Source: Uranotaenia lowii (taxonomy: Eukaryota; Arthropoda; Insecta; Diptera; Culicidae). Taken from it: DNA of 64,000 nt. A model generated the notes under the pieces. The model was not told where the DNA came from. It saw only the letters and a list, made by a program, of their open reading frames with translations, and made no database searches. The translations under genes and the position numbers were made by a program. This document shows, one piece after another, positions 49,553 through 59,600 of the stretch (position 1 is its first letter; each line of letters opens with the position of its first letter). Where the stretch lies: the NCBI RefSeq assembly GCF_029784155.1, contig NC_073693.1:24774002-24838001 (forward strand). The letters are read 5' to 3'.

Positions 49553-49611
49553 TTCAACTCTAAACTCTCAACTCTCAACTCTCAACTATCAACTCTCAAC
49601 TCTCAACTTTT

Positions 49612-49650
<39 letters not shown>

Positions 49651-49674
49651 TTCAACTCTAAACTCTCAACTCTA

Positions 49675-49767
<93 letters not shown>

Positions 49768-52700
49768 TTCTAATGACAAAAATGACAAAAATGACAAAAA
49801 TGACAAAAATGACAAAAATGACAAAAATGACAAAAATGACAAAAATGACAAAAATGACAAAAATGACAAAAATGACAAAAATGACAAAAATGACAAAAAT
49901 GACAAAAATGACAAAAATGACAAAAATGACAAAAATGACAAAAATGACAAAAATGACAAAAATGACAAAAATGACAAAAATGACAAAAATGACAAAAATG
50001 ACAAAAATGACAAAAATGACAAAAATGACAAAAATGACAAAAATGACAAAAATGACAAAAATGACAAAAATGACAAAAATGACAAAAATGACAAAAATGA
50101 CAAAAATGACAAAAATGACAAAAATGACAAAAATGACAAAAATGACAAAAATGACAAAAATGACAAAAATGACAAAAATGACAAAAATGACAAAAATGAC
50201 AAAAATGACAAAAATGACAAAAATGACAAAAATGACAAAAATGACAAAAATGACAAAAATGACAAAAATGACAAAAATGACAAAAATGACAAAAATGACA
50301 AAAATGACAAAAATGACAAAAATGACAAAAATGACAAAAATGACAAAAATGACAAAAATGACAAAAATGACAAAAATGACAAAAATGACAAAAATGACAA
50401 AAATGACAAAAATGACAAAAATGACAAAAATGACAAAAATGACAAAAATGACAAAAATGACAAAAATGACAAAAATGACAAAAATGACAAAAATGACAAA
50501 AATGACAAAAATGACAAAAATGACAAAAATGACAAAAATGACAAAAATGACAAAAATGACAAAAATGACAAAAATGACAAAAATGACAAAAATGACAAAA
50601 ATGACAAAAATGACAAAAATGACAAAAATGACAAAAATGACAAAAATGACAAAAATGACAAAAATGACAAAAATGACAAAAATGACAAAAATGACAAAAA
50701 TGACAAAAATGACAAAAATGACAAAAATGACAAAAATGACAAAAATGACAAAAATGACAAAAATGACAAAAATGACAAAAATGACAAAAATGACAAAAAT
50801 GACAAAAATGACAAAAATGACAAAAATGACAAAAATGACAAAAATGACAAAAATGACAAAAATGACAAAAATGACAAAAATGACAAAAATGACAAAAATG
50901 ACAAAAATGACAAAAATGACAAAAATGACAAAAATGACAAAAATGACAAAAATGACAAAAATGACAAAAATGACAAAAATGACAAAAATGACAAAAATGA
51001 CAAAAATGACAAAAATGACAAAAATGACAAAAATGACAAAAATGACAAAAATGACAAAAATGACAAAAATGACAAAAATGACAAAAATGACAAAAATGAC
51101 AAAAATGACAAAAATGACAAAAATGACAAAAATGACAAAAATGACAAAAATGACAAAAATGACAAAAATGACAAAAATGACAAAAATGACAAAAATGACA
51201 AAAATGACAAAAATGACAAAAATGACAAAAATGACAAAAATGACAAAAATGACAAAAATGACAAAAATGACAAAAATGACAAAAATGACAAAAATGACAA
51301 AAATGACAAAAATGACAAAAATGACAAAAATGACAAAAATGACAAAAATGACAAAAATGACAAAAATGACAAAAATGACAAAAATGACAAAAATGACAAA
51401 AATGACAAAAATGACAAAAATGACAAAAATGACAAAAATGACAAAAATGACAAAAATGACAAAAATGACAAAAATGACAAAAATGACAAAAATGACAAAA
51501 ATGACAAAAATGACAAAAATGACAAAAATGACAAAAATGACAAAAATGACAAAAATGACAAAAATGACAAAAATGACAAAAATGACAAAAATGACAAAAA
51601 TGACAAAAATGACAAAAATGACAAAAATGACAAAAATGACAAAAATGACAAAAATGACAAAAATGACAAAAATGACAAAAATGACAAAAATGACAAAAAA
51701 GACAAAAATGACAAAAATGACAAAAATGACAAAAATGACAAAAATGACAAAAATGACAAAAATGACAAAAATGACAAAAATGACAAAAATGACAAAAATG
51801 ACAAAAATGACAAAAATGACAAAAATGACAAAAATGACAAAAATGACAAAAATGACAAAAAAGACAAAAATGACAAAAATGACAAAAATGACAAAAATGA
51901 CAAAAATGACAAAAATGACAAAAATGACAAAAATGACAAAAATGACAAAAATGACAAAAATGACAAAAATGACAAAAATGACAAAAATGACAAAAATGAC
52001 AAAAATGACAAAAATGACAAAAATGACAAAAATGACAAAAATGACAAAAATGACAAAAATGACAAAAATGACAAAAATGACAAAAATGACAAAAATGACA
52101 AAAAAGACAAAAATGACAAAAATGACAAAAATGACAAAAATGACAAAAATGACAAAAATGACAAAAATGACATAAATGACAAAAATGACAAAAATGACAA
52201 AAATGACAAAAATGACAAAAATGACAAAAATGACAAAAATGACAAAAATGACAAAAATGACAAAAATGACAAAAATGACAAAAATGACAAAAATGACAAA
52301 AATGACAAAAATGACAAAAATGACAAAAATGACAAAAATGACAAAAATGACAAAAATGACAAAAATGACAAAAATGACAAAAATGACAAAAATGACAAAA
52401 ATGACAAAAATGACAAAAATGACAAAAATGACAAAAATGACAAAAATGACAAAAATGACAAAAATGACAAAAATGACAAAAATGACATAAATGACAAAAA
52501 TGACAAAAATGACAAAAATGACAAAAATGACAAAAATGACAAAAATGACAAAAATGACAAAAATGACAAAAATGACAAAAATGACAAAAATGAAAAAAAT
52601 GACAAAAATGACAAAAATGACAAAAACGACAAAAATGACAAAAATGACAAAAATGACAAAAATGACAAAAATGACAAAAAAGACAAAAATGACAAAAATG

Positions 52701-55700
52701 ACAAAAATGACAAAAATGACAAAAATGACAAAAATGACAAAAATGACAAAAATGACAAAAATGACAAAAATGACAAAAATGACAAAAATGACAAAAATGA
52801 CAAAAATGACAAAAATGACAAAAATGACAAAAATGACAAAAATGACAAAAATGACAAAAAAGACAAAAATGACAAAAATGACAAAAATGACAAAAATGAC
52901 AAAAATGACAAAAATTACAAAAATTACAAAAATGACAAAAATGACAAAAATGACAAAAATGACAAAAATGACAAAAATGACAAAAATGACAAAAATGACA
53001 AAAATGACAAAAATGACAAAAATGACAAAAATGACAAAAATGACAAAAATGACAAAAATGACAAAAATGACAAAAATGACAAAAATGACAAAAATGACAA
53101 AAATGACAAAAATGACAAAAATGACAAAAATGACAAAAATGACAAAAATGACAAAAATGACAAAAATGACAAAAATGACAAAAATGACAAAAATGACAAA
53201 AATGACAAAAATGACAAAAATGACAAAAATGACAAAAATGACAAAAATGACAAAAATGACAAAAATGACAAAAATGACAAAAATGACAAAAATGACAAAA
53301 ATGACAAAAATGACAAAAATGACAAAAATGACAAAAATGACAAAAATGACAAAAATGACAAAAATGACAAAAATGACAAAAATGACAAAAATGACAAAAA
53401 TGACAAAAATGACAAAAATGACAAAAATGACAAAAATGACAAAAATGACAAAAATGACAAAAATGACAAAAATGACAAAAATGACAAAAATGACAAAAAT
53501 GACAAAAATGACAAAAATGACAAAAATGACAAAAATGACAAAAATGACAAAAATGACAAAAATGACAAAAATGACAAAAATGACAAAAATGACAAAAATG
53601 ACAAAAATGACAAAAATGACAAAAATGACAAAAATGACAAAAATGACAAAAATGACAAAAATGACAAAAATGACAAAAATGACAAAAATGACAAAAATGA
53701 CAAAAATGACAAAAATGACAAAAATGACAAAAATGACAAAAATGACAAAAATGACAAAAATGACAAAAATGACAAAAATGACAAAAATGACAAAAATGAC
53801 AAAAATGACAAAAATGACAAAAATGACAAAAATGACAAAAATGACAAAAATGACAAAAATGACAAAAATGACAAAAATGACAAAAATGACAAAAATGACA
53901 AAAATGACAAAAATGACAAAAATGACAAAAATGACAAAAATGACAAAAATGACAAAAATGACAAAAATGACAAAAATGACAAAAATGACAAAAATGACAA
54001 AAATGACAAAAATGACAAAAATGACAAAAATGACAAAAATGGCAAAAATGACAAAAATGACAAAAATGACAAAAATGACAAAAATGACAAAAATGACAAA
54101 AATGACAAAAATGACAAAAATGACAAAAATGACAAAAATGACAAAAATGACAAAAATGACAAAAATGACAAAAATGACAAAAATGACAAAAATGACAAAA
54201 ATGACAAAAATGACAAAAATGACAAAAATGACAAAAATGACAAAAATGACAAAAATGACAAAAATGACAAAAATGACAAAAATGACAAAAATGACAAAAA
54301 TGACAAAAATGACAAAAATGACAAAAATGACAAAAATGACAAAAATGACAAAAATGACAAAAATGACAAAAATGACAAAAATGACAAAAATGACAAAAAT
54401 GACAGAAATGACAAAAATGACAGAAATGACAAAAATGACAAAAATGACAAAAATGACAAAAATGACAAAAATGACAAAAATGACAAAAATGACAAAAATG
54501 ACAAAAATGACAAAAATGACAAAAATGACAAAAATGACAAAAATGACAAAAATGACAAAAATGACAAAAATGACAAAAATGACAAAAATGACAAAAATGA
54601 CAAAAATGACAAAAATGACAAAAATGACAAAAATGACAAAAATGACAATAATGACACAAAAATGACACAAAAATGACACAAAAATGACACAAAAATGACA
54701 CGAAAATGACACAAAAATGACACAAAAATGACACAAAAATGACACAAAAATGTCATAAAAATATCTCATAAAAATGTCACAAAAATGACAAAAATGACAC
54801 AAAAATGACACAAAAATGACACAAAAATGACACAAAAATGACACAAAAATGACACAAAAATTACACAAAAATTACACAAAAATGACACAAAAATGACACA
54901 AAAATTACACATAAATTACACAAAAATCACACAAAAATTACACAAAAATTACACAAAAATTACACAAAAATTACACAAAAATGACACAAAAATGACACAA
55001 AAATGACACAAAAATGACACAAAAATGACACAAAAATGACACAAAAATGACACAAAAATGACACAAAAATGACACAAAAATGACACAAAAATGACACAAA
55101 AATGACACAAAAATGACACAAAAATGACACAAAAATGACACAAAAATGACACAAAAATGACACAAAAATGACAAAAATGACAAAAATGACAAAAATGACA
55201 AAAATGACAAAAATGACAAAAATGACAAAAATGACAAAAATGACAAAAATGAAAAAAATGACGAAAATGATAAAGATTTATAAATTTTAATAGAAGATGG
55301 TTTAAAAGTCACAAAAACGACAGAAATCCATACAAAACCGTCACAAAATGACACAAAATTGTCACACAAATGAAATCAAATTGCCACTAAAAATCACATC
55401 GTCAACGTCCCATGAATGACAAAAACCTGACACAGAAATGACAAATATTTCCTTAAAAAATATTTAACTCGGAAATGACACTGTTGAGTCTAATCTATAT
55501 GAACTAGGTTTATTTTTGCGAATTTGTACTTGAGGATTATATTTTTTTCAATTTAAATCATTCAATTAAAAAATTCCACAAAAATGTCTTCATTGCAAAA
55601 ATGGAATAAAGTTGCAAAATGGACAGTGGACTTACAAATTTGTTTATTGCAACGGAAAATGAACGCAGGCAAGTTTTATCGGAATGGATTGCCTTCATCC

Positions 55701-56661
55701 CCCCTTTCCACCACTCTGGTAGTGTACTGGTAAAAGTAATTATGGTTCGTCCGCAATTTTCAAACGGCACTCCCTAATATCGAAACGAAAGTCTGCAAAG
55801 CTTCCGGATGCGCCTGATAATGGTGGCTGGGGCTCAGTAAAATCTGTTCACAAATTTGGTGTTTCCAAAGAATTAAACTCACATTCGCTGATCTCGGCAC
55901 TTTGGCACGCAAAACGCACAATCTCTTGAAAACCGTTCCAACTCCCCGTCCTAGTAGGGAAATATATCGACAATTTCTGGTGGATGAGGACATTATCAGA
56001 GTGTAGACATGTACGACGACGAAGCACAATAAAACCATATATTTCAATTACAGAGAAGCTGAAAACGATTGCCATTCGACCACCGGTAATGTTCGGCGAG
56101 GGTGACCAGCTTTTTGTGCCGACGTTGATTAAAGTGGCCCTTCGATTCGGTGGGGAACTGCCCAAGATTGCCGGCCCCGGGGGAAAGCAGCAGGTGCTCT
56201 ATGCCGGAAATGCCGCCTGGGCTCACTACCGGGCCAAGGAAGCGCTGGCCTTGAAACCGAAAGAAATCGCTGGCTACCCGGTATTCGTGACCGATGAATC
56301 CGGCATCGAGGACACCACCCGCTTCTGCCAGCGCTTATCCCGAGCTAATGAAACGCTTAAGCTGCGGCCATCCTGGTACCAGATTCCGCTGTTCCTGTCC
56401 TTCTTCCTGGCCTTCCTGTTGGAGCTGCTGATTAAAGCGCTTAATCCGATTGTGAAAATTAAACTGAGCTTCCCTCCGTGCGGGCTGCTTTCCTACATGT
56501 CATCGATTCTGCTGTTCAATCGGATTCGAGCCTCCATCTATCTGGATTACGAGCCTATCTACAGCGAAGAAAAGGCGGTGACCAGGTCTGCACTTTGGTA
56601 CGAGAAGTGGTACCAGGACTACTGCCAGCAGCACCAGCTGAAGAAGTTGAAAGTCAAATGA
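28775..56661 (+). CDS. 3-beta-HSD-type extended short-chain dehydrogenase (four exons, spliced)
   Basis: Joining 28775-28805, 48661-48768, 48826-49239 and 56054-56661 gives 1161 bases in one frame: 386 residues and a TGA. All three introns begin GT, end AG and are in phase 1. The extended-SDR NAD(P) motif TGGAGFLG is at residues 10-17; the catalytic Y162-x3-K166 lies in GYAPSK, with S122 in TSD as the usual upstream Ser. GDIC at 59-62 and HMAAYINF at 79-86 fit the Rossmann fold, and RPPVMFGEGD at 193-202 fits the substrate-side region of 3Beta_HSD proteins. A hydrophobic stretch at about 294-314 suggests membrane anchoring, as in ER/mitochondrial 3-beta-HSD and SDR42E proteins. The length is normal for the family. 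In this family the enzyme oxidises a 3-beta-hydroxyl of a sterol-like substrate with NAD(P)+; the actual substrate here is unknown. Confidence 0.9.
28806..31422. other. AT-rich intronic DNA
   Basis: No coding content. At 30115-30370 irregular TTTTTGTTATTTTTTATCA and TTATTTTGTCATTTTCC strings again resemble the unexpanded form of the TCATTTTTG repeat. Confidence 0.5.
31427..32232. mobile_element. 806-bp TTAA-flanked foldback element (piggyBac-like MITE)
   Basis: TTAA stands outside both ends (31423-31426 and 32233-32236). The terminal repeats are CCCTCATCCGTTCCTGA and, on the reverse strand, CCCTAATCCGCTCTTGA. The left and right halves are long, diverged inverted copies: for example GACTGTAAATCAGC near 31663 against GCTGATTTACAGTC near 31948, and AGACTTTGTATAACG against CGTTTATCAAAGTCT-like text. 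TTAA targets with CCCT ends point to piggyBac-type mobilisation. No transposase frame. Confidence 0.75.
32858..33257. mobile_element. 400-bp foldback element
   Basis: Arms of about 119 bp at 32858-32976 and 33139-33257 are diverged inverted copies, joined by a 162-bp spacer. One arm contains AAATTTACAGATGTTGAAAA and the other TTTTCAACATCTGTAAATTT; the outer ends are TTATTTTTGGCATAT and its complement. No clear target duplication and no coding. Confidence 0.7.
33258..33717. other. AT-rich intronic DNA
   Basis: No gene or repeat recognised. Confidence 0.5.
33718..34060 (+). mobile_element. MITE-like repeat (TTGCCAG/CCGG family), copy
   Basis: Begins AAGCTTGCCAGATTGACCAG and ends TCCGGTTCGGATAACGTG. 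It shares TTGCCAGATTGACC and AATTTGGGA with 44091-44398. Non-coding. Confidence 0.55.
34061..35980. other. AT-rich intronic DNA
   Basis: No coding similarity. Composition is somewhat more balanced at 35440-35900 without recognisable structure. Confidence 0.45.
36090..36870. other. GC-richer island inside intron 1
   Basis: About 0.8 kb with much higher GC than the intron around it and overlapping open frames on both strands (up to 139 codons). None of the translations shows a domain I recognise, and no frame has clear splice partners. It could be an intronic enhancer, an unrecognised exon of another gene, or a fragment of a retained element. Confidence 0.4.
36871..37700. other. AT-rich intronic DNA
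   Basis: No gene seen. Confidence 0.5.
37715..37775 (+). repeat. CCGTAGGA/poly-G dispersed repeat, copy 1
   Basis: CCTCTAATCAGGGCCGTAGG precedes a 14-base G run at 37752-37765. The inverted counterpart is at 40720-40790, beyond the Helitron. Confidence 0.6.
37776..39365. other. AT-rich intronic DNA
   Basis: No gene, RNA or structured repeat recognised. Confidence 0.5.
39366..40679 (-). mobile_element. Non-autonomous Helitron, family 1, copy 2
   Basis: Reverse-oriented relative of 931-2235. On the minus strand it starts TCTATATATATAAAAAGC after an A and ends ATGGGATCAGCTAG before a T. Length (1314 against 1305 bp), the (GTTT)n run, the CTATAGACTC block and the 143-bp internal repeats all agree. 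No coding capacity. It lies in intron 1 of the SDR gene. Confidence 0.85.
39760..40510 (-). repeat. 143-bp tandem repeat inside Helitron family 1, copy 2
   Basis: TATGGACGACC or a close variant recurs near 39768, 39920, 40065, 40208, 40351 and 40494; the last four intervals are 143-145 bp. Confidence 0.8.
40680..40791 (-). repeat. CCGTAGGA/poly-G dispersed repeat, copy 2
   Basis: A 21-base G run at 40723-40743 is followed by CCTACGGCCATGCCTCTAAT, the reverse complement of the block at 37718. Long G runs are prone to length error in assemblies. Confidence 0.6.
40792..41026. mobile_element. 235-bp MITE (TTGCCAG/CCGG family) with 9-bp duplication
   Basis: The ends are AAGGTTGCAAGAATTTTTCC on the left and CCGGGCAATCTGGCAACCTT on the right, partly inverted copies. 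CTCTAATAT flanks both sides (40783-40791 and 41027-41035). It is the best-bounded member of this family in the window. An 8-9-bp duplication leans towards hAT-type MITEs, by inference only. Confidence 0.7.
41036..41774. other. AT-rich intronic DNA
   Basis: No gene recognised. Confidence 0.5.
41775..42190 (+). repeat. Dispersed repeat, copy 2
   Basis: Ordered shared blocks with 21535-21860, including TATTTTGTACTGAAAAATCA, AACAGGGGTATGTCTT and GAGGTATTGCATGACT. This copy carries about 70 extra bases in the middle. Confidence 0.65.
42191..43850. other. AT-rich intronic DNA with (AAGCT)n
   Basis: No coding content. A short (AAGCT)5 microsatellite lies at 43576-43602. Confidence 0.5.
43858..44398 (+). 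mobile_element. TTGCCAG/CCGG repeats, fragment plus copy
   Basis: A fragment at 43858-44050 shares AAATTGTTGACCAAAAATTC and ACCGAGGAATTACT with 24575-24650. A fuller copy at 44091-44398 runs from AAAGTTGCCAGATTGACCG to AATTCTGACAACCTG, with inverted ends. Confidence 0.55.
44399..45051. other. AT-rich intronic DNA
   Basis: No gene seen before the retrotransposon's target duplication at 45052-45062. Confidence 0.5.
45063..47705 (+). pseudogene. RTE-like ORF2 (reverse transcriptase), truncated and interrupted
   Basis: The first part, to 45986, encodes the linker and the start of the RT (KSAGKDGIAAELIKMG, EEWKEGVICPIYKKGD, NYRAITVLN). After the insertion the same frame resumes near 46504 with QAGFMEGRST, then FIDFKAAYDTIDR (motif A), GLRQGDGLSC (motif B) and CFADDIDIVG (motif C, FADD as catalytic pair). 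The C-terminal RIRWAGHVARM is common in RTE/BovB-type proteins. The apparent start at 45063 is a GTG at the truncation point, not a real start. The TAG at 45984-45986 lies in the left target duplication of the inserted element. Apart from that interruption the reading frame is intact, so the copy is fairly young. The clade call rests on motif style, not on a tree. Confidence 0.85.
45987..46503. mobile_element. 517-bp hAT-type MITE nested in the retrotransposon
   Basis: Ends CCGGGTTGGCA on the left and, on the reverse strand of the right, CAGGGTTGGTA. The 8-mer GTCATTAG (45979-45986) and GTCATCAG (46504-46511) flank it, an 8-bp duplication with one later change. This fits hAT elements. The CAG-to-TAG change in the left copy makes the stop in the RT frame. 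Inside, CATTTATTATTATTGTTGCT with CCTGCCAGCAAGC is repeated two to three times (46158-46310). An 11-bp inverted repeat, CGCATGACGGA, lies at 46361-46371 and 46398-46408. No transposase. Confidence 0.8.
47748..48660. other. 3' part of intron 1
   Basis: AT-rich except for a GC-richer stretch at about 48095-48380 with no recognisable protein. It may hold regulatory sequence close to exon 2. Confidence 0.4.
48661..48768 (+). CDS. SDR gene, coding exon 2
   Basis: Completes the nucleotide-binding motif (GGAGFLGQHL) and encodes the second beta strand REIRVLDL, followed by KPYENIL. An acidic residue at the end of this strand (D in VLDLKP) suggests NAD rather than NADP preference, by analogy with other SDRs. 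Acceptor TTTTTCAG, donor CTAG|GTAAGT. Confidence 0.9.
48769..48825 (+). other. Intron 2 of the SDR gene (57 bp)
   Basis: GTAAGTCCG to TTTCTTCAG, a typical short insect intron, in sharp contrast with its 19.9-kb and 6.8-kb neighbours. Confidence 0.9.
48826..49239 (+). CDS. SDR gene, coding exon 3
   Basis: Encodes residues 47-185 (ends split): GDIC, HMAAYINFDF, NVDGTQ, the TSD active-site serine region and GYAPSKLKGE with the catalytic Tyr and Lys. The donor GGAG|GTAAAT is weaker than the first two but has no better competitor. Reading on past it gives no homologous protein. Confidence 0.9.
49440..49772 (+). repeat. 7-bp repeat (CTCAACT)n
   Basis: About 45 copies of AACTCTC in tandem, with scattered TTTCAACT and CTAAACT variants. 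It abuts the 9-bp array directly after CTCAATTCTAATGACAAAAA. Confidence 0.95.
49773..54651 (+). repeat. 4.9-kb array of the 9-bp repeat TGACAAAAA
   Basis: About 540 tandem copies, almost invariant over the first 1.9 kb. Sparse substitutions follow: AAAAAAGAC at 51700, 51862, 52105, 52681 and 52861; CATAAATGAC at 52173 and 52488; a GGCAAAAA unit near 54041. Nearly all variants preserve the 9-base phase. The unit is the reverse complement of the 17.3-19.3 kb repeat. The long MTK and other simple-repeat frames here are not proteins. Confidence 0.97.
54652..55170 (+). repeat. 11-bp repeat (TGACACAAAAA)n
   Basis: The 9-bp unit gains CA and continues as an 11-bp unit for about 45 copies, with TTACACAAAAA variants at 54860-54975 and one return to the 9-bp form near 54785. 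Confidence 0.95.
55171..55262 (+). repeat. Short return of the 9-bp TGACAAAAA repeat
   Basis: About ten 9-bp copies after the 11-bp block, fading into unique sequence with GACGAAAATGATAAAG. Confidence 0.9.
55263..56053. other. 3' part of intron 3
   Basis: Decayed GACA-rich sequence to about 55480, then unique AT-rich DNA. No further exon is needed, because exons 3 and 4 join in frame. Confidence 0.55.
56054..56661 (+). CDS. SDR gene, coding exon 4 (C-terminal half)
   Basis: Encodes the end of residue 185 through 386 and TGA. It starts EKLKTIAIRPPVMFGEGD, then the AYVGN-like region (VLYAGNAAWAH) and TDESGIEDTTRF. The hydrophobic segment QIPLFLSFFLAFLLELLIKA lies at about 294-313, and YEPIYSEEKA with a lysine-rich tail closes the protein. 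The acceptor is TTACAG|AG. GC content is well above the intron. Confidence 0.92.
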
Positions 56662-57010
56662 GTGCTTCCTGTCGTCTGGCCGGGGCAGATATCGACGAGA
56701 ACGACAACGACGACGACTGGACGTTCCAATTTTTGGGCTGCTCCAGGTGGACTCTAGAGAGCTGGCAAAAGAGATTGCATACGTTTAAAATGATGAAGAC
56801 AACAACGACAATTCTCCAGACAACAAAAAGTCGTTTGCAGAAATAAAAAAAAAACTCTATTTCGTGCTTGCGTGTATGTGACTTCGAGGACATCCGCTGG
56901 AATGTCCTCACATATTTTACATTCTCTTTAAAAACTGTGAAAACTTAATAATTTTAAATTAATGACACAAACACTGGAAATGGTTAGTTTCGGAAATAAA
57001 TATCATTTAA
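56662..57010 (+). other. 3' UTR of the SDR gene
   Basis: AATAAA occurs at 56843-56848 and again at 56995-57000. Either could direct polyadenylation; the second is followed by a T-rich stretch near 57016-57050. Confidence 0.55.
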
Positions 57011-57039
57011 TTATAGTTTATTTTCCCTTTTTTTCATTC

Positions 57040-57998
57040 GTAACTTTTTTTGTCATATTCGAAATCCATTGATAAAATGGACTCAAAGCCTCCTTTCCAT
57101 GTTCCTATTTTTCTTAATATGTATGGGAGAGTGCATCATGTGTTACTTTTTTCTATGGTTCATAACTTCTTCACTACAAAAGATAAAATGAAAAAAAAAA
57201 ATGTTATGGTTTTCTACATTTCTAACGTGTCATAAGGCTATTTTTTTTTAAATTATTAATAAGTTATTTTCCCCAAATTCTGACTGTATTAAAAAAGTAA
57301 CATTTTTTGGATTTTGAAAAATGGTGGGGAATCGTGGGCCAACAAATCCAAATTGACCAGATAACATGAAATGTTTAAGGTTCCACCCAAAACTTAAATT
57401 TCATTATACATTTCGTCATTTTAAAGCAATTTCAGATAATGAAATAAAAAAAAGCGTAGTGTATGATCAAATAACTCCTTAAACCTAGCTCGCGATCGTT
57501 TTGGCAAAATTTCCTAAATAGGATGGACAAAATATTTTTCATAACTCTTCATTATGGCTTAAGGGAACTTTACAGAAAGGAAGAACGTATTTCAAGTTCT
57601 GAATGTGTACAAAGACACCAAAACAAAGGTGGCCCAAGATACCCCACAAAATGTGGCCCACGGTTGTTGCGTTTGTGTGACTTATTGATGTTTCACCAAA
57701 AAATTCTTTTTCCACGTGAAAGAACATGACAAAACTAAGATCATAAGCGTATGAGCATATTTTTGTTATGTACTTTAGGTCTCCCACGAATGCAATTTTG
57801 CGGGTGTTTGTTTAATTATGTAAGTACATTTTTTTAGGCTAGTTAAATAAAAGAAGTATATTATGCGTACATAAGTCAACATCATATAGAAAATCATGCT
57901 TACGCAAAGCGACGACGATGACAGTTGGATTGGGATTTTTATCTCAACACAAAGCTGAGATATTAGAGTTGCCCACGTTACCCCACACTCCCCTACTA
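57040..57998 (-). repeat. Dispersed repeat with GTGGGG/GGGCCA ends
   Basis: On the minus strand from 57998 it opens TATAGTAGGGGAGTGTGGGG and continues TAACGTGGGCAACTC. Near 57630-57660 it has TTTTGTGGGGTATCTTGGGC. The opening resembles the GGGGAGAATG ends of the 3525 and 5271 repeats. The left boundary is uncertain and no coding is seen. Confidence 0.45.
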
Positions 57999-59600
57999 TA
58001 TAAAAATGAGAAATGGTTTTTTATCAATTCTACATCTTCTTTCTCCAAAAACTAATAATTACTGTTATTTATTCAAATTTCGAAAATGCTTAGAAAAAGT
58101 CATCCTAGCCGCCGCAGAATACGAAACTTTTTTTAATGTGATTTAAAAATCAAACCAAATGTTTGATAAGTTGGAACCTCCTCAAATATATTCCTTAATC
58201 AATAATTAGAAGAGAGAGCGATGTATTATTTATTCTAAGGTTAACATTAGGTACTCCGGATTTTTTTTGGACATCAGCGTTCTCGGGAGTTTGAAAAACG
58301 ATACGAAAGCTACTGAAGTGTTCTATAAAAATGAAAACTTAAGGTTTTTTTTTTACTTTCATTTTTGATTCTTTAGATATAACTCGAGACAGGAATGGCT
58401 TACAAAGTTCTAATGTTCTTGATAAGTGTGCCAAATGGAGCAAAACAGCTACTGTTAGCTAAAAAAAAAAATTATTGCAGAATTATTCTTCGAGTTATTG
58501 AACTTTGTTTGAATTTTTTTTTCTCCCAATATTCATAATTCCATATTTTCAAAGCAATGGGTAAACTCTCAACTTTGTCCAGTAAAGGTTTTCTAAAATG
58601 TTCGTTATGGGTTCAATTGATCCCAAGAAATAAAAAAAAATGCATTTTTCATTTGAATAAATCGTGATTATTGCTAAACACGAGATTACTTATATTTAGC
58701 CAGTAACTTAAATTCTCCAATAAGGCCGGAACAAATATCAAATTCTTCTTTTGTCAGACCCCCCATCTGCCTATGATTTTTCCGAAATTCCCGAAAAAAT
58801 TCTAACAGTTGAACGAGCAAAATTAAATTTGTAGAAGATGGTAGTACTTTATTTATTCGAGATTTTTTTCATATTTTCGTCACAAAATAACACGATTTTT
58901 CTATTTTGTACAATATAGATGCAAGTATGCAAGTTTTTAATCAATTTTGATTTTTTTTTATCCCTTCTCTTGTGATGTTTCAACTCCGAGTCTCAAAATA
59001 AAAACTTAAAATTTGTTCCAGCCCTAATTGGCATGAATAAATTCGATGTTTTAGTGGTTCCGTCCGTCATATTTTTTATTGAAGGATCGGAACTACTTTT
59101 GAAACATGTCTGAAGAAAGCGTTTAAACTTAACATTTTGTCTAAAATTATTTTTATTCGTTAAATTTGGTTAATTTTTCCTAAGAATGAGAAAATGTTTT
59201 TTCCAACCAAAAATGATAGTCCGAAATAAAAAGATCAAGCCAATATGCATAACTTTAAAGCTGTTAGGCAGATTTATATTAGCTAAAACTAATTGTGGAA
59301 AATTTCGTAAGTTTCGTAAGCCATCGAAGATTTAAATATAAAATCTAAACAGCATTACAAGGAATGAACACAAATCACGCCAAACTCTCCTGTTTAATTC
59401 TTAAAACAAAAATTTTAGTTGAACTTTTCTCTCAGTTTCGATTGCTGGGACAACACCAAAATAAATAATTCAACCTGCAAAATTTTTTTTTTTAAATTTC
59501 GACCTCAATCAAAATGCTGAAACGTTTATTCTGATTCTAGTCATTAAAAATTTGTCAAATATATCAGATTTAAAATTAATATTTTTGGATTCATGTAGTT
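57999..59600. other. AT-rich intergenic DNA with a repeat fragment
   Basis: At about 58370-58640, AACTCGAGACAGGAATGGCT and GGGTTCAATTGATCCCAAG match the interior of the 3525/5271 repeat family, so a truncated third copy is present. Otherwise nothing is recognised. Confidence 0.5.

Larger units (their letters stand above)
49240..56053 (+). other. Intron 3 of the SDR gene (6.8 kb, mostly satellite)
   Basis: GTAAATCACC to TTTCAATTACAG. About 5.8 kb of it is the composite 7/9/11-bp array. The two ends rejoin Glu185 in frame. Confidence 0.88.

Noticed and set aside
49750..54868. Open frames of up to 1703 codons on both strands
   Set aside because: Same artefact from the TGACAAAAA array inside an intron.
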